Assembly (NCBI GenBank): GCA_003170475.1
Contig: PMZI01000014.1
Location: forward strand, 64,648-128,647
Source of the DNA: Ignavibacteriota bacterium
Lineage (GTDB): Bacteria > Bacteroidota > Ignavibacteria > UBA10030
Direction of reading: 5' to 3'
Length of the DNA: 64,000 nt
Positions within the stretch are counted from its first letter, which is position 1; the number at the start of each line of letters is the position of its first letter. Below, one piece after another: positions 27,578 through 35,516 of the stretch. The notes beneath the pieces were generated by a model, which searched no databases, was not told where the DNA came from, and saw only the letters and a program-made list of their open reading frames with translations. The translations under genes and the position numbers were made by a program.

Positions 27578-29122
27578 CTACTTCTCGGGAACCTCGATCG
27601 CAACAAACTTCATCGATTTGTCGGCTCCCTTCACCCTCATCAGTAAAGCATCACCAGCTTTCTTTGCTTTGATCAGTTTCTCAAACTGTGTGATGGATGT
27701 GACCGGCTGATCGCCCACACTGACAATAACATCGCTCGCCAGAATATTGCGTTTGTTTGCTTCGCTCAGCGGCTCAACGGCGGCGACGATAATTCCGTTC
27801 TCAACGCCGTAGTCCTTTTTCGTCTTCGCGTCAAGGTTCCTCACCGTCATGCCAAGATTGCCGAGCTCGAGCGTTGTTTTCGAATTGGTTGCCGAAGGCT
27901 CGTCGGTTTCATCTTTCTGTTCATTCGACGCGATGGCTTCTTCCGCCTCATCACGCGGCTTCAGCACAACCTTCTTTTCGATGCTCTTGCCACTTCGGAA
28001 GATCTTGAGTGTCACCGATTCTCCCGGATTCTTCGAGGCGATGATGGTCTGCAACATGTTGGAAGTGTTCACTTCCTTTCCATCGATCGTGAGAATGATG
28101 TCTCCGTCTTTGACTCCGGCGGATTCACCTGCGCTCCCGTGCGTCACCTCTTGCACAAAGACGCCCATGGGTTTGCTCAGGCCATTCGCCTTCGCCATAG
28201 TCGCATCCACGTTTTGAATCTTCACGCCCATGTACCCTCGGCGCACTTTCCCGAATCGAATGATATCAGTCGCAACCTTTTTCGCCATGTTGATGGGAAT
28301 TGCAAAACTGTATCCCTGGTATCTCGCGTTTGTGGTTGCAATAGCTGCGTTGATTCCGATGACATCGCCACGGATGTCCACCAATGCTCCTCCGCTGTTT
28401 CCGGGATTCACTGCCGCATCCGTCTGGATGAAATCTTCGATTCCCAAATTGCCGCCGCTCGCCGTCCCTTCTTGTATGATTCCAAGATTACGTCCCAGGG
28501 CGCTGACAATTCCCTGCGTCATGGTCGACGTCAACGCAAGCGGGTTTCCAAATGCAAAAACAACGTGACCCACCTCGACATCGTCGGAATTTCCCAAGCG
28601 AGGAATTGGAAGATCCTGTGCATCGACCTTGATAACTGCCAGATCTGTAAACTTGTCTGTCCCGATCAACTTTGCTTTCTTGAATACTCTATTGTCCCAC
28701 AGTGTGACCTCAATGCCATCGGAGGTTGCACCCTCGACGACGTGATTATTCGTCAGGATGTATCCATCGCTGGTGAGGATGACTCCCGATCCCGCACCAA
28801 GTTCAGGTTGCTGGCGCGGCATCTGCATATCCGGTCCGAAGAAATGGAAAAATGGAGCTTGGTTATTTCGATCGGCGTGTGGCTGTGATTTCACCACAAT
28901 GTACACGACCGTCGGGGTGACGTCCTTGGCAATGGCATGGTACGCATCATTCAATGCCTGCAAGGCAGGGTTTGGAGTTGACGACTTCGATTGTGCTCCC
29001 AGTTTCACATCCTGGCCTGCAAAGGAGAACTCGACCCCCTTGAAGGACGAAACGAGCGTCACACCAAACACAATTCCCAAGCCAATGAGTAGGACTGCAA
29101 CAATGACAGACTTCGTCGACAT
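27578..29122 (-). CDS. Do/DegP-type periplasmic serine protease
   Basis: HtrA-family protease and chaperone of the envelope. The 514 residues include an N-terminal hydrophobic segment (5-27), a trypsin-like domain with the triad H127 (NNHVV), D160 (TDLAVIKV) and S243 (NPGNSGGALV), and two PDZ domains (about 285-375 and 420-510). I chose ATG 29122 because GAGGAG stands seven bases before it; ATGs at 29140 and 29128 are badly spaced. A linker rich in Glu and Asp joins the two PDZ domains. Confidence 0.94.
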   Translation of the reverse strand: MSTKSVIVAVLLIGLGIVFGVTLVSSFKGVEFSFAGQDVKLGAQSKSSTPNPALQALNDAYHAIAKDVTPTVVYIVVKSQPHADRNNQAPFFHFFGPDMQMPRQQPELGAGSGVILTSDGYILTNNHVVEGATSDGIEVTLWDNRVFKKAKLIGTDKFTDLAVIKVDAQDLPIPRLGNSDDVEVGHVVFAFGNPLALTSTMTQGIVSALGRNLGIIQEGTASGGNLGIEDFIQTDAAVNPGNSGGALVDIRGDVIGINAAIATTNARYQGYSFAIPINMAKKVATDIIRFGKVRRGYMGVKIQNVDATMAKANGLSKPMGVFVQEVTHGSAGESAGVKDGDIILTIDGKEVNTSNMLQTIIASKNPGESVTLKIFRSGKSIEKKVVLKPRDEAEEAIASNEQKDETDEPSATNSKTTLELGNLGMTVRNLDAKTKKDYGVENGIIVAAVEPLSEANKRNILASDVIVSVGDQPVTSITQFEKLIKAKKAGDALLMRVKGADKSMKFVAIEVPEK

Positions 29123-29159
29123 GAACATTCTCCTCAACACGTGATGGTTCCTTTAATAG

Positions 29160-29188
29160 TTATTAATTTTGTTGTTTTGGGCGTACAA
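29160..29188 (-). promoter_or_regulatory. probable promoter of the HtrA-family protease gene
   Basis: Minus strand: TTGTAC (29183-29188), 17-base spacer, TAATAA (29160-29165), about 40 bases before the start. No extracytoplasmic-stress (sigma-E-like) motif was recognised. Confidence 0.5.
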
Positions 29189-29202
29189 GATACACCCCTG
29201 CC

Positions 29203-30045
29203 CTACGCCGGTGGCCTTTTGAAGCGTTTAAGCATGTCAAAAGACTTTATAGGCTTAAGGTCTTCAAAGTGTTGACGCAGATATAAACGTAAAGTTCCAT
29301 CGATTTCGTTCCCCAGGACCGAACCCAAGTCAAGCGAGCCTATGGATTCCAGAGGGTCATGAAGCAATCTTTGAAGGCCTTTCAACGCTCCGATGGAAAC
29401 GCGAATGTTCCCTTCGTCGGAAGAAGTTCCCGAGCCTCCAGATCTGACCGTTTGTACTACCCCCTGCCTTGGGACAGTCTCTGGTTGCCAACATCGATTG
29501 CACAGAACGGCGCCCTTGCCTGTCTGAAAAACCGCAGAATCTTCGGCGACCAGATCATCAAGCTTTCTGCCGCACCCTTTGCAGGCGTCGAGGGAAGGCA
29601 TATACCCCAGCACGGATGCACACCTCAATTCGAATGCAAGAAAGAAATTCATGAAGTGCTTGTGAGCACATTCCAGCTCGTCCAACGACTTCACAAGAAG
29701 TGTGTACAATGCATCATTTCCTTCTTCGTCATGAGTCAACTGGTTGATCAACTCGATGATGGCGAGTCCTACAGCCATTCGCTCCAACTCGCTGTGAATG
29801 TTCTTGTACGTCTTGAGAACATCAGACTGGGAGATAAGCTGCAGTTCCCGTTGATCTTTCTTGTAGAGAATGAGGGATACGGTAGAGAGAGGTTCCAATG
29901 AGCCGCCGAACTTGCTTTTCATCTGGCGGGCACCTTTGGCAATCCCCTTCACTTTACCAAAGCGGCGGGAATAGAACGTGACAATCTTGCTGCTGTCACG
30001 GTACTTCATCGATTTCAACACAACAGCGTCGGTCCTGGTGATCAT
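29203..30045 (-). CDS. recO: DNA repair protein RecO
   Basis: Loads RecA with RecR onto gapped DNA and anneals single strands. The 280 residues have the N-terminal OB fold (TRTDAVVLKSMKYRDSSKIV, then GLAKGARQMKSKFGGSLEP-like segment) and a helical C-terminal domain. That domain holds a zinc site made of CKGC and CNRC (about residues 156-190). It is the last gene of the rluB2-nudix-PfkB-mtnA-recO run, eight bases after mtnA. Confidence 0.92.
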   Translation of the reverse strand: MITRTDAVVLKSMKYRDSSKIVTFYSRRFGKVKGIAKGARQMKSKFGGSLEPLSTVSLILYKKDQRELQLISQSDVLKTYKNIHSELERMAVGLAIIELINQLTHDEEGNDALYTLLVKSLDELECAHKHFMNFFLAFELRCASVLGYMPSLDACKGCGRKLDDLVAEDSAVFQTGKGAVLCNRCWQPETVPRQGVVQTVRSGGSGTSSDEGNIRVSIGALKGLQRLLHDPLESIGSLDLGSVLGNEIDGTLRLYLRQHFEDLKPIKSFDMLKRFKRPPA

Positions 30046-30053
30046 CAGATCAT

Positions 30054-31133
30054 CTAGTGAAAAACAGCTCTCCGGACCATTGACGAAAGGTCCTTTTTCT
30101 TCAGGTCGTCCATCGCGGTCCTATACGGACTGCGCAGGACCCCCTTCTCTGTGATGATCGCCGTGATCAGTTCGTTCGGTGTAATATCAAATGCGGGCGA
30201 GTAGACATCGACGCCCTCGGGGGCAACCTGACGTCCTCCAAACGATGTCACTTCTGTTCCACTTCGTTGTTCGATCGGGATCTCATGACCTGTGAGCATT
30301 TCGAAGTCGATCGTGCTCGTCGGAGCCGCGACATAGAACGGAACGTTATGATATTGTGCCAGCACCGCCAGACCGTACGTGCCGACCTTGTTCGCCACAT
30401 CTCCATTCAAGGTTATTCGATCTGCACCAACGATGATGGCATTCACTTTCCCTTGTTGAAGCAGAAACGCCGCTGTGCTGTCGGTGATGAGTGTCGAAGG
30501 AATCTGCAATTTCTTGAGTTCCCAAGCCGTCAGGCGAGAACCCTGGAGGAGCGGGCGGGTTTCATCGATGTACACATGTTTCAATGTGTGCAGCTCCCAT
30601 GCAGCCTTCAAGATACCCTGAGCAGTTCCGTCCCCTCCGGTTGCCAGACTTCCGGTGTTGCAGTGAGTCAATACGCTCGCAGCGTTGGGCAGGATCGCCG
30701 CACCCAATTCACCAATCAACCGGCAGTTTTCCTCGTCTTGAGCATGGAGAGCTTTTGCTGCAGAGAGAATGTTTGCTTGAATCGTCTCCGCCGGTTGTCC
30801 GGCTGAATCGATGGCGACGTGACGCATCGCGTTGACAGCCCAAAAGAGATTCGTGGCCGTCGGTCGGGTAGAAGTGAAAAGGTTGGTCGTCCGCTCGATG
30901 CACGCGGTAAGAGAACGAGCATCGACTGCCTTAAGTTTGTTGAAGGAGAGGGCGAATCCATACGCGGCTGCTATCCCCAGAAGAGGTGCGCCCCGGATTG
31001 CCAGAGATTTGATTGCTTGGGCAAGGACATTCTCGTCATCCGTTTCGACGTAGACTTCTTCGAGCGGGAGTTTCGTTTGGTCAAGAAAAATGACAAACCC
31101 GTCCTGCCACGCAATCGATCGCATCGGGATCAC
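30054..31133 (-). CDS. mtnA: S-methyl-5-thioribose-1-phosphate isomerase
   Basis: Isomerises 5-methylthioribose 1-phosphate to the ribulose form in methionine salvage; related to eIF2B but a metabolic enzyme. The 359 residues contain the catalytic Cys158 (LTHCNTGSLATGGDGTA) and the catalytic Asp in VGADRITLNGDVANKVGT, which separate MtnA from the eIF2B-like regulators. Its ATGA start overlaps the PfkB kinase stop by four bases. No mtnP, mtnK or later pathway gene is in the window. In some bacteria MtnA also handles 5-deoxyribose 1-phosphate. Confidence 0.93.
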   Translation of the reverse strand: MIPMRSIAWQDGFVIFLDQTKLPLEEVYVETDDENVLAQAIKSLAIRGAPLLGIAAAYGFALSFNKLKAVDARSLTACIERTTNLFTSTRPTATNLFWAVNAMRHVAIDSAGQPAETIQANILSAAKALHAQDEENCRLIGELGAAILPNAASVLTHCNTGSLATGGDGTAQGILKAAWELHTLKHVYIDETRPLLQGSRLTAWELKKLQIPSTLITDSTAAFLLQQGKVNAIIVGADRITLNGDVANKVGTYGLAVLAQYHNVPFYVAAPTSTIDFEMLTGHEIPIEQRSGTEVTSFGGRQVAPEGVDVYSPAFDITPNELITAIITEKGVLRSPYRTAMDDLKKKDLSSMVRRAVFH

Positions 31134-32044
31134 CGTTCATCAAACCGCGATAGCTGCACAAAGGAGCGATACCGGTCCTGTATTTGAAGGTACGTAAGGT
31201 CTTTGAGTCCGTCGACGCTAAATTTTTCGACACAGAAGGAGGCAAGCGTGCTGCCGTAGACAACAGCACGTTTGAGATTTTCGGCCGACAAATCATCGGT
31301 TCGCGCCAACCAACCGACGAAGCCGCCGGCAAATGCGTCACCAGCACCTGTAGGATCATTGATGTTCTCGAGGGGATACGCCGGAGCAGAAAAGATCGTG
31401 TCTTCGGTGACCAAGGTCGCACCATGTTCCCCCTTCTTGATGATGACGATTTTTGGACCCAATTTCATGATGCGCTTCGCAGCTTTTACAAGGTTGGGTT
31501 CGTTGGTCAACAGACGCGCCTCCGATTCGTTGACCACAATGACGTCCATCGCCTTCATCGTCTCCGCAAGTTCTTTCGGCTTGCTCTCAATCCAGTAATT
31601 CATCGTGTCTCCGACGACAAGTCTCGGCTTGGCAACGCGTTCAAGAACCTGCCGTTGAAGGATCGGATCGATATTTCCCAAACAGACATATGCACTGTTC
31701 TTGAAGCTTCCCGGGATGACCGGATTGAATTTCTCAAATACGTTCAGTTCTGTATAGAGAGAATCCCGCATGTTGAGGTCATAGTGATATCTCCCGCCCC
31801 ATCGGAATGTTTTCCCCTCTTGAACGATCTGAAGACCGTCGAGATCGATGTTCCGCTCTTCAAGGAAGCGAATATGTTCCTTCGGAAAATCTCCCCCTAC
31901 CACGGCGACGAATCGCACGGGCGCGGTGAAGTAGCTGGCGGCGACAGAGATGTAGATCGCTGAACCACCGAGTGCCTCTTTTACACTGCCGAACGGCGTT
32001 TCAACCGAATCAAACGCCACAGAACCAACGACAAGCAGACCCAA
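31130..32044 (-). CDS. PfkB family sugar/nucleoside kinase
   Basis: A ribokinase-fold kinase of 304 residues. The N-terminal GG motif is present (KEALGGSAIYISVAAS) and the C-terminal PfkB signature NDPTGAGDAFAGGFVGWLA carries the catalytic Asp. The substrate cannot be read from sequence. Coupling to mtnA (four-base overlap) suggests a ribosyl compound linked to methylthioadenosine or 5'-deoxyadenosine salvage, but this is inference. The start is TTG with AAGGAG six bases before it. Confidence 0.85.
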   Translation of the reverse strand: MGLLVVGSVAFDSVETPFGSVKEALGGSAIYISVAASYFTAPVRFVAVVGGDFPKEHIRFLEERNIDLDGLQIVQEGKTFRWGGRYHYDLNMRDSLYTELNVFEKFNPVIPGSFKNSAYVCLGNIDPILQRQVLERVAKPRLVVGDTMNYWIESKPKELAETMKAMDVIVVNESEARLLTNEPNLVKAAKRIMKLGPKIVIIKKGEHGATLVTEDTIFSAPAYPLENINDPTGAGDAFAGGFVGWLARTDDLSAENLKRAVVYGSTLASFCVEKFSVDGLKDLTYLQIQDRYRSFVQLSRFDER

Positions 32045-32067
32045 TGAATTCTCCTTGGTGAAATGTG

Positions 32068-32535
32068 CTACACTTGGAGTGACAGGAGCCGTGCAGCTTC
32101 CTGCCCACCGACAATGTACTCATGAACCAATTCAACCGCATATCGTTGTCCCGGCCACACGAGTTGTTGTTTTGCCTCCTCAAACGAACACCAACAATAT
32201 GCCTGATGTTCGTGCGACAACGTTACGACGGTTTCCTCCCCCACTTCCATAGCAAAAACCGGACATAGATGGACGGCGTCCGTTACGGGAACATAGAAAG
32301 AATTCACAAATGGAACCACCCAAAACCGTTTTGCCGTCATCCCGGTTTCTTCCCGGAATTCCCTCAACGCCGCATCGAGAGCACGCTCTCCATCGTGCAT
32401 CGATCCCGTGACCAATTGCCACATACCAGGATAGAGGTTGTCCTTTTCCGATCGCTTGAGAAGCAGGTACGCCGGCTTTCCTTGAGCAATCTTGAAAACA
32501 CACGCCTCAACGACTCGGCTTACGATGGCTGCCAC
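32068..32535 (-). CDS. Nudix hydrolase
   Basis: A 155-residue Nudix pyrophosphohydrolase resembling the dATP/dihydroneopterin-triphosphate type. The complete Nudix box is seen: G-x5-E-x7-REFREETGM, within GSMHDGERALDAAL and what follows. I take a GTG at 32535 as start, with AGAGGAAG seven bases before it, overlapping the rluB-like gene by 29 bases. The frame stays open for 108 codons upstream only because the 84-bp repeats of that gene read through in this frame; the extension is low-complexity. It lies in the rluB2-nudix-PfkB-mtnA-recO run. Confidence 0.85.
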   Translation of the reverse strand: MAAIVSRVVEACVFKIAQGKPAYLLLKRSEKDNLYPGMWQLVTGSMHDGERALDAALREFREETGMTAKRFWVVPFVNSFYVPVTDAVHLCPVFAMEVGEETVVTLSHEHQAYCWCSFEEAKQQLVWPGQRYAVELVHEYIVGGQEAARLLSLQV

Positions 32536-33583
32536 CGGTTTTCTTCCTCTGGAATCGAGAGTGGGACTCTGGATACGCTCCTCTTGTTTCTCTCGGCCCG
32601 TCAGTACTCTTGCTGCCGCCAGATTTCTTCTTCTGAAATCGAGAGTGGGACTTTGGATGCGCTCCTCTTGTTTCTTTCGACCCGTCAGTACTCTTGCTGC
32701 CGCCGGATCTCTTCTTCTGAAATCGAGTGTGGAACTTTTGATGCCCAACTCTGGAATCTCTCGAACCAGGAGCACTCTTGCTGTCATCAGCTTTCTTCTT
32801 CTCGAATCGAACGTAGGGCTTTGCGTGCGGTGTCTTGGATTCCTTCGAGCCGAGAGCACTTTTCAGAGAGTTCAGTTCTTCAGGACTCAGTTCACGGCTC
32901 TCTCCTGCTACCAAGTCCCGCAGGAGAAGCGGACCGACCGCAGTCCTCCGAAGGCTTATCACCTCATATCCCAATTCCTCCAGCATCTTTCGGACTTGAC
33001 GGTTCCTGCCTTCAGTAATAGACATCTCGACTTCCAGCGGCTGCCTCACGGAAACTCGTGCTGGCTTGGTAACCACAAACTTCCCTTCTGTTCGAATTTC
33101 CATTCCCTCTGACAACGCCTGAAGGTCCTGGTCCCGGATCGGGCGATCAATGCCTACAACGTACGTCTTTGACAAACCAACATCCGGACTTGTTACGCGA
33201 TTCGCTAGTTGATGATCATTGGTGAAAAACAGGAGGCCAGTAGTTTCCTTGTCCAACCTTCCGACCGGTTTGAGGCCTTTGCCCTCCTCGCCGAGGACGT
33301 CAAACACCGTTCGGCCCCCGTGCTCGTCCGAGCTCGTTGTCACAACTCCACTGGGCTTATGAAGCACGACATAGCGGAACGCTTCACGCTTGAGCGTCTG
33401 GCTCTGAATCTCGATTCGGTCGTTATCGATGTCCACCCAGCGATGAGGATTCAACTCGACCTTGTTGTTTACGCGCACGTTTCCCTCTGCAATCAGCCGG
33501 TTTGCCTGAGAGCGAGACGCGAATCCCAACTTTGAGATTGCACGTGGAAGCGAGACCCTGCCGGGAGCGTGAGAGGTTTTCAT
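32507..33583 (-). CDS. pseudouridine synthase, RsuA/RluB family (copy 2), with repeat tail
   Basis: A second RsuA/RluB-type rRNA pseudouridine synthase of 358 residues. It has an N-terminal S4 domain (about 12-60; RAISKLGFASRSQANRLI) and the catalytic motif PVGRLDKETTGLLFF. After the catalytic domain (ending near 240) comes a basic, low-complexity tail built from a 28-residue repeat (RFQKKKSGGSKSTDG...), three and a half copies from residue 259 to the end. The tail is probably disordered and may bind RNA. Copy 1 at 21.4-22.2 kb has no such tail. Confidence 0.9.
   Translation of the reverse strand: MKTSHAPGRVSLPRAISKLGFASRSQANRLIAEGNVRVNNKVELNPHRWVDIDNDRIEIQSQTLKREAFRYVVLHKPSGVVTTSSDEHGGRTVFDVLGEEGKGLKPVGRLDKETTGLLFFTNDHQLANRVTSPDVGLSKTYVVGIDRPIRDQDLQALSEGMEIRTEGKFVVTKPARVSVRQPLEVEMSITEGRNRQVRKMLEELGYEVISLRRTAVGPLLLRDLVAGESRELSPEELNSLKSALGSKESKTPHAKPYVRFEKKKADDSKSAPGSRDSRVGHQKFHTRFQKKRSGGSKSTDGSKETRGAHPKSHSRFQKKKSGGSKSTDGPRETRGAYPESHSRFQRKKTGGSHRKPSR
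32510..32809 (-). repeat. 84-bp tandem repeat encoding a basic tail
   Basis: Three full units (32726-32809, 32642-32725, 32558-32641) and a partial one (32510-32557), in frame at 28 codons each. The two central units are nearly identical; the outer ones have diverged. Both the rluB-like frame and the overlapping Nudix frame stay open across the array. Confidence 0.9.
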
Positions 33584-33646
33584 TTCATCCTTATCGCACA
33601 GCGATGGTGATCAGCTCGAACACACACTTGTTTCTCGAGCCGGAAA

Positions 33647-33675
33647 AAGATAAAGCAAAATCGAGTGGAATCCAA
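33647..33675 (-). promoter_or_regulatory. promoter of the rluB2-nudix-PfkB-mtnA-recO run
   Basis: Minus strand: TTGGAT (33670-33675), 17-base spacer, TATCTT (33647-33652), about 60 bases before the ATG at 33583. Confidence 0.55.
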
Positions 33676-33693
33676 GGAAGCGCTGTCGGACAA

Positions 33694-34629
33694 CTACGCG
33701 TTGAGGCCCGGTATTCCCGCTGTGGTTTTGGCGGCCTTCACGGCCCGCCGGATCGCTTCGGCGGTCAACTGAGAAGCAATCTCAGACACAAGATCAAGAT
33801 CGGCTTTCATATCGCCGCAGGCAAGAGCAAACGATACATCGCCGTCGTACGACGTGTGGACCGGCACAACGGCTCGCGCCATTCCATCGTGCATCCGCTG
33901 CGAGACCCGATGCAATTCCAGTTTCGACAATTTCGCATTCGTCGCCACAACGACGAGCGTCGTGTTGGATTGTTCCAACACCTTGCCCCGCGCAAGCGGA
34001 CGATATGGTTCTGTTGCACCAAGAAACTGACCATCCGGACGACGAGCTCCGGCAAGGATGGTTCCATTTTCGGCAATGATGTCACCCACTGCGTTGACGA
34101 CAGCAAGTGCTCCGACGATGAGTCCTGACTGTTCAACAGAGACACTCCCCAACCCGCCTTTCATCCAGAATTCAGTCCCCTTCCACTTCCCCACGGTTGT
34201 TCCTGTTCCCGCTCCGATATTGCCTTCGTCGAACGGTCCTGAGAATGCAGTCTCACATGCCCGATATCCGCTCAGAGCATCCGGACGAACCGTACTGCTG
34301 CCCGCATTCAGATCGAAAACTACTGCTGTGGGTACGATCGGGACTCTGGCCCACGGTGTCGGATATCCTATATTGTGCTCCTCCAACCAACGCATGACTC
34401 CGTCGGCAGCGGCGAGTCCGAACGCACTGCCGCCTGTGAGCAAGACAGCGTGGATTTCCTGAGCCGATTTCTCGGGGGCCAGAAGAGCAAGCTCCCTGCT
34501 GCCGGGGGAATTTCCCCTCACCTCACAGCTCGCCCGCGTGTTCGGCGGACAGAGGATGACCGTGCAGCCTGTCATCGCTTTCGTTTCCGTGAAGTGACCA
34601 ACCTTAAATCCTGGTACCGCCGTCAGCAT
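33694..34629 (-). CDS. P1 family peptidase (DmpA/BapA-like)
   Basis: An N-terminal-nucleophile aminopeptidase-like protein of 311 residues. Family features are VPGFKVGHFTETKAMTGCTV at the start, LTGGSAFGLAAADGVMRWLEE, the GNIGAGTGTTVGKW loop, and VVVATNAKLSKLELHRVSQ, where the family is cleaved and activated at a Ser/Thr. Known members cleave D-amino acid amides or beta-peptides; the natural substrate here is unknown. It lies six bases downstream of the SpoU methyltransferase gene. Confidence 0.87.
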   Translation of the reverse strand: MLTAVPGFKVGHFTETKAMTGCTVILCPPNTRASCEVRGNSPGSRELALLAPEKSAQEIHAVLLTGGSAFGLAAADGVMRWLEEHNIGYPTPWARVPIVPTAVVFDLNAGSSTVRPDALSGYRACETAFSGPFDEGNIGAGTGTTVGKWKGTEFWMKGGLGSVSVEQSGLIVGALAVVNAVGDIIAENGTILAGARRPDGQFLGATEPYRPLARGKVLEQSNTTLVVVATNAKLSKLELHRVSQRMHDGMARAVVPVHTSYDGDVSFALACGDMKADLDLVSEIASQLTAEAIRRAVKAAKTTAGIPGLNA

Positions 34630-34635
34630 GCGGTC

Positions 34636-35436
34636 CTACGCCCCTTTCTTCTTTTCTTGAAGGCTTCGAATGCGTGACAGCACGATCCCGCACGCGACTC
34701 CCACATTCAGCGATTCTGCTTTTCCGTATTTGGGGATTCGGACGACTTCGTCCGCTAAAGCACGGATCTCGCCAGCAACACCATGGGCCTCGCTCCCCAA
34801 AATAATCGCGAGTTTCCCTGACATCGGTTTTTCATCGTAGGATTGCTTCCCATCTCCCGAGAGAGCAATCACAGAGAAACCGAGGTCCTTGAGCATCAGT
34901 AGAGCAGAGGGGAGTTCAACACACTCGATGATAGGTAGATGAAAGATCGAACCCACTGTTGATCGAATGACCTTATCGTTGTAAAGATCGACGCACCCTT
35001 TTCCCAAGAGGAGCGCATCAACATTGAACCAATCTGAAGATCGAATAATCGAGCCAAGATTGCCGGGATCACTCACCGAATCTGCCACGACAATCACCGA
35101 AGCCTTCTTGAGGAGCTCAGGGGCAAGCGAATTGCTCTTCTGTTGGACCACAGCGATTACACCCTGCGCATGGACGGTGTCTGCAAGGGAGTCGAGCTCC
35201 TTCTCCCCAAGCTCCCGTATCGCGGCTCCCCGTTCTTCGAGTTGCGAAAGGATCCCTTGATAGTCAGGATCATCGAGGTAACGTGAGAGAACGCCAACGA
35301 TGTCCACTTTTGACGAGGAATTCAGGACTTCCTTGAGTGCCCGCCACCCTTCAAGAACGAACTTCTGTTCCGCTTGACGGTTCTTCTTCTGCGACAAAGA
35401 TCGAACAAGCTTGATTTCGTTTTTGGTGATGCGCAT
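34636..35436 (-). CDS. SpoU/TrmH family RNA methyltransferase
   Basis: SPOUT-class 2'-O-ribose methyltransferase of 266 residues acting on rRNA or tRNA. An N-terminal substrate-binding domain (about 1-95) precedes the knotted catalytic domain. Its three motifs are seen: DPGNLGSIIRSSDWFN, ILGSEAHGV and SLNVGVACGIVLSRI. The exact nucleotide (RlmB-, TsnR- or TrmH-like) cannot be decided. It is probably co-transcribed with the P1 peptidase. Confidence 0.9.
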   Translation of the reverse strand: MRITKNEIKLVRSLSQKKNRQAEQKFVLEGWRALKEVLNSSSKVDIVGVLSRYLDDPDYQGILSQLEERGAAIRELGEKELDSLADTVHAQGVIAVVQQKSNSLAPELLKKASVIVVADSVSDPGNLGSIIRSSDWFNVDALLLGKGCVDLYNDKVIRSTVGSIFHLPIIECVELPSALLMLKDLGFSVIALSGDGKQSYDEKPMSGKLAIILGSEAHGVAGEIRALADEVVRIPKYGKAESLNVGVACGIVLSRIRSLQEKKKGA

Positions 35437-35516
35437 GTGCTCAATATAGAGAAAATGGCCACAAGAGACAAAAAATACGATCGTTGAACGTCATGTTCCG
35501 TTGCAATGTCGACAGG

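Noticed and set aside
32510..32809. Tandem repeats as a possible CRISPR-like array
   Set aside because: Units are contiguous, without spacers, and in frame inside a coding region.
32536..32859. N-terminal extension of the Nudix frame to the ATG at 32859
   Set aside because: The extra residues are the out-of-frame reading of the 84-bp repeats; the Nudix fold starts right after the GTG at 32535 with a good SD.
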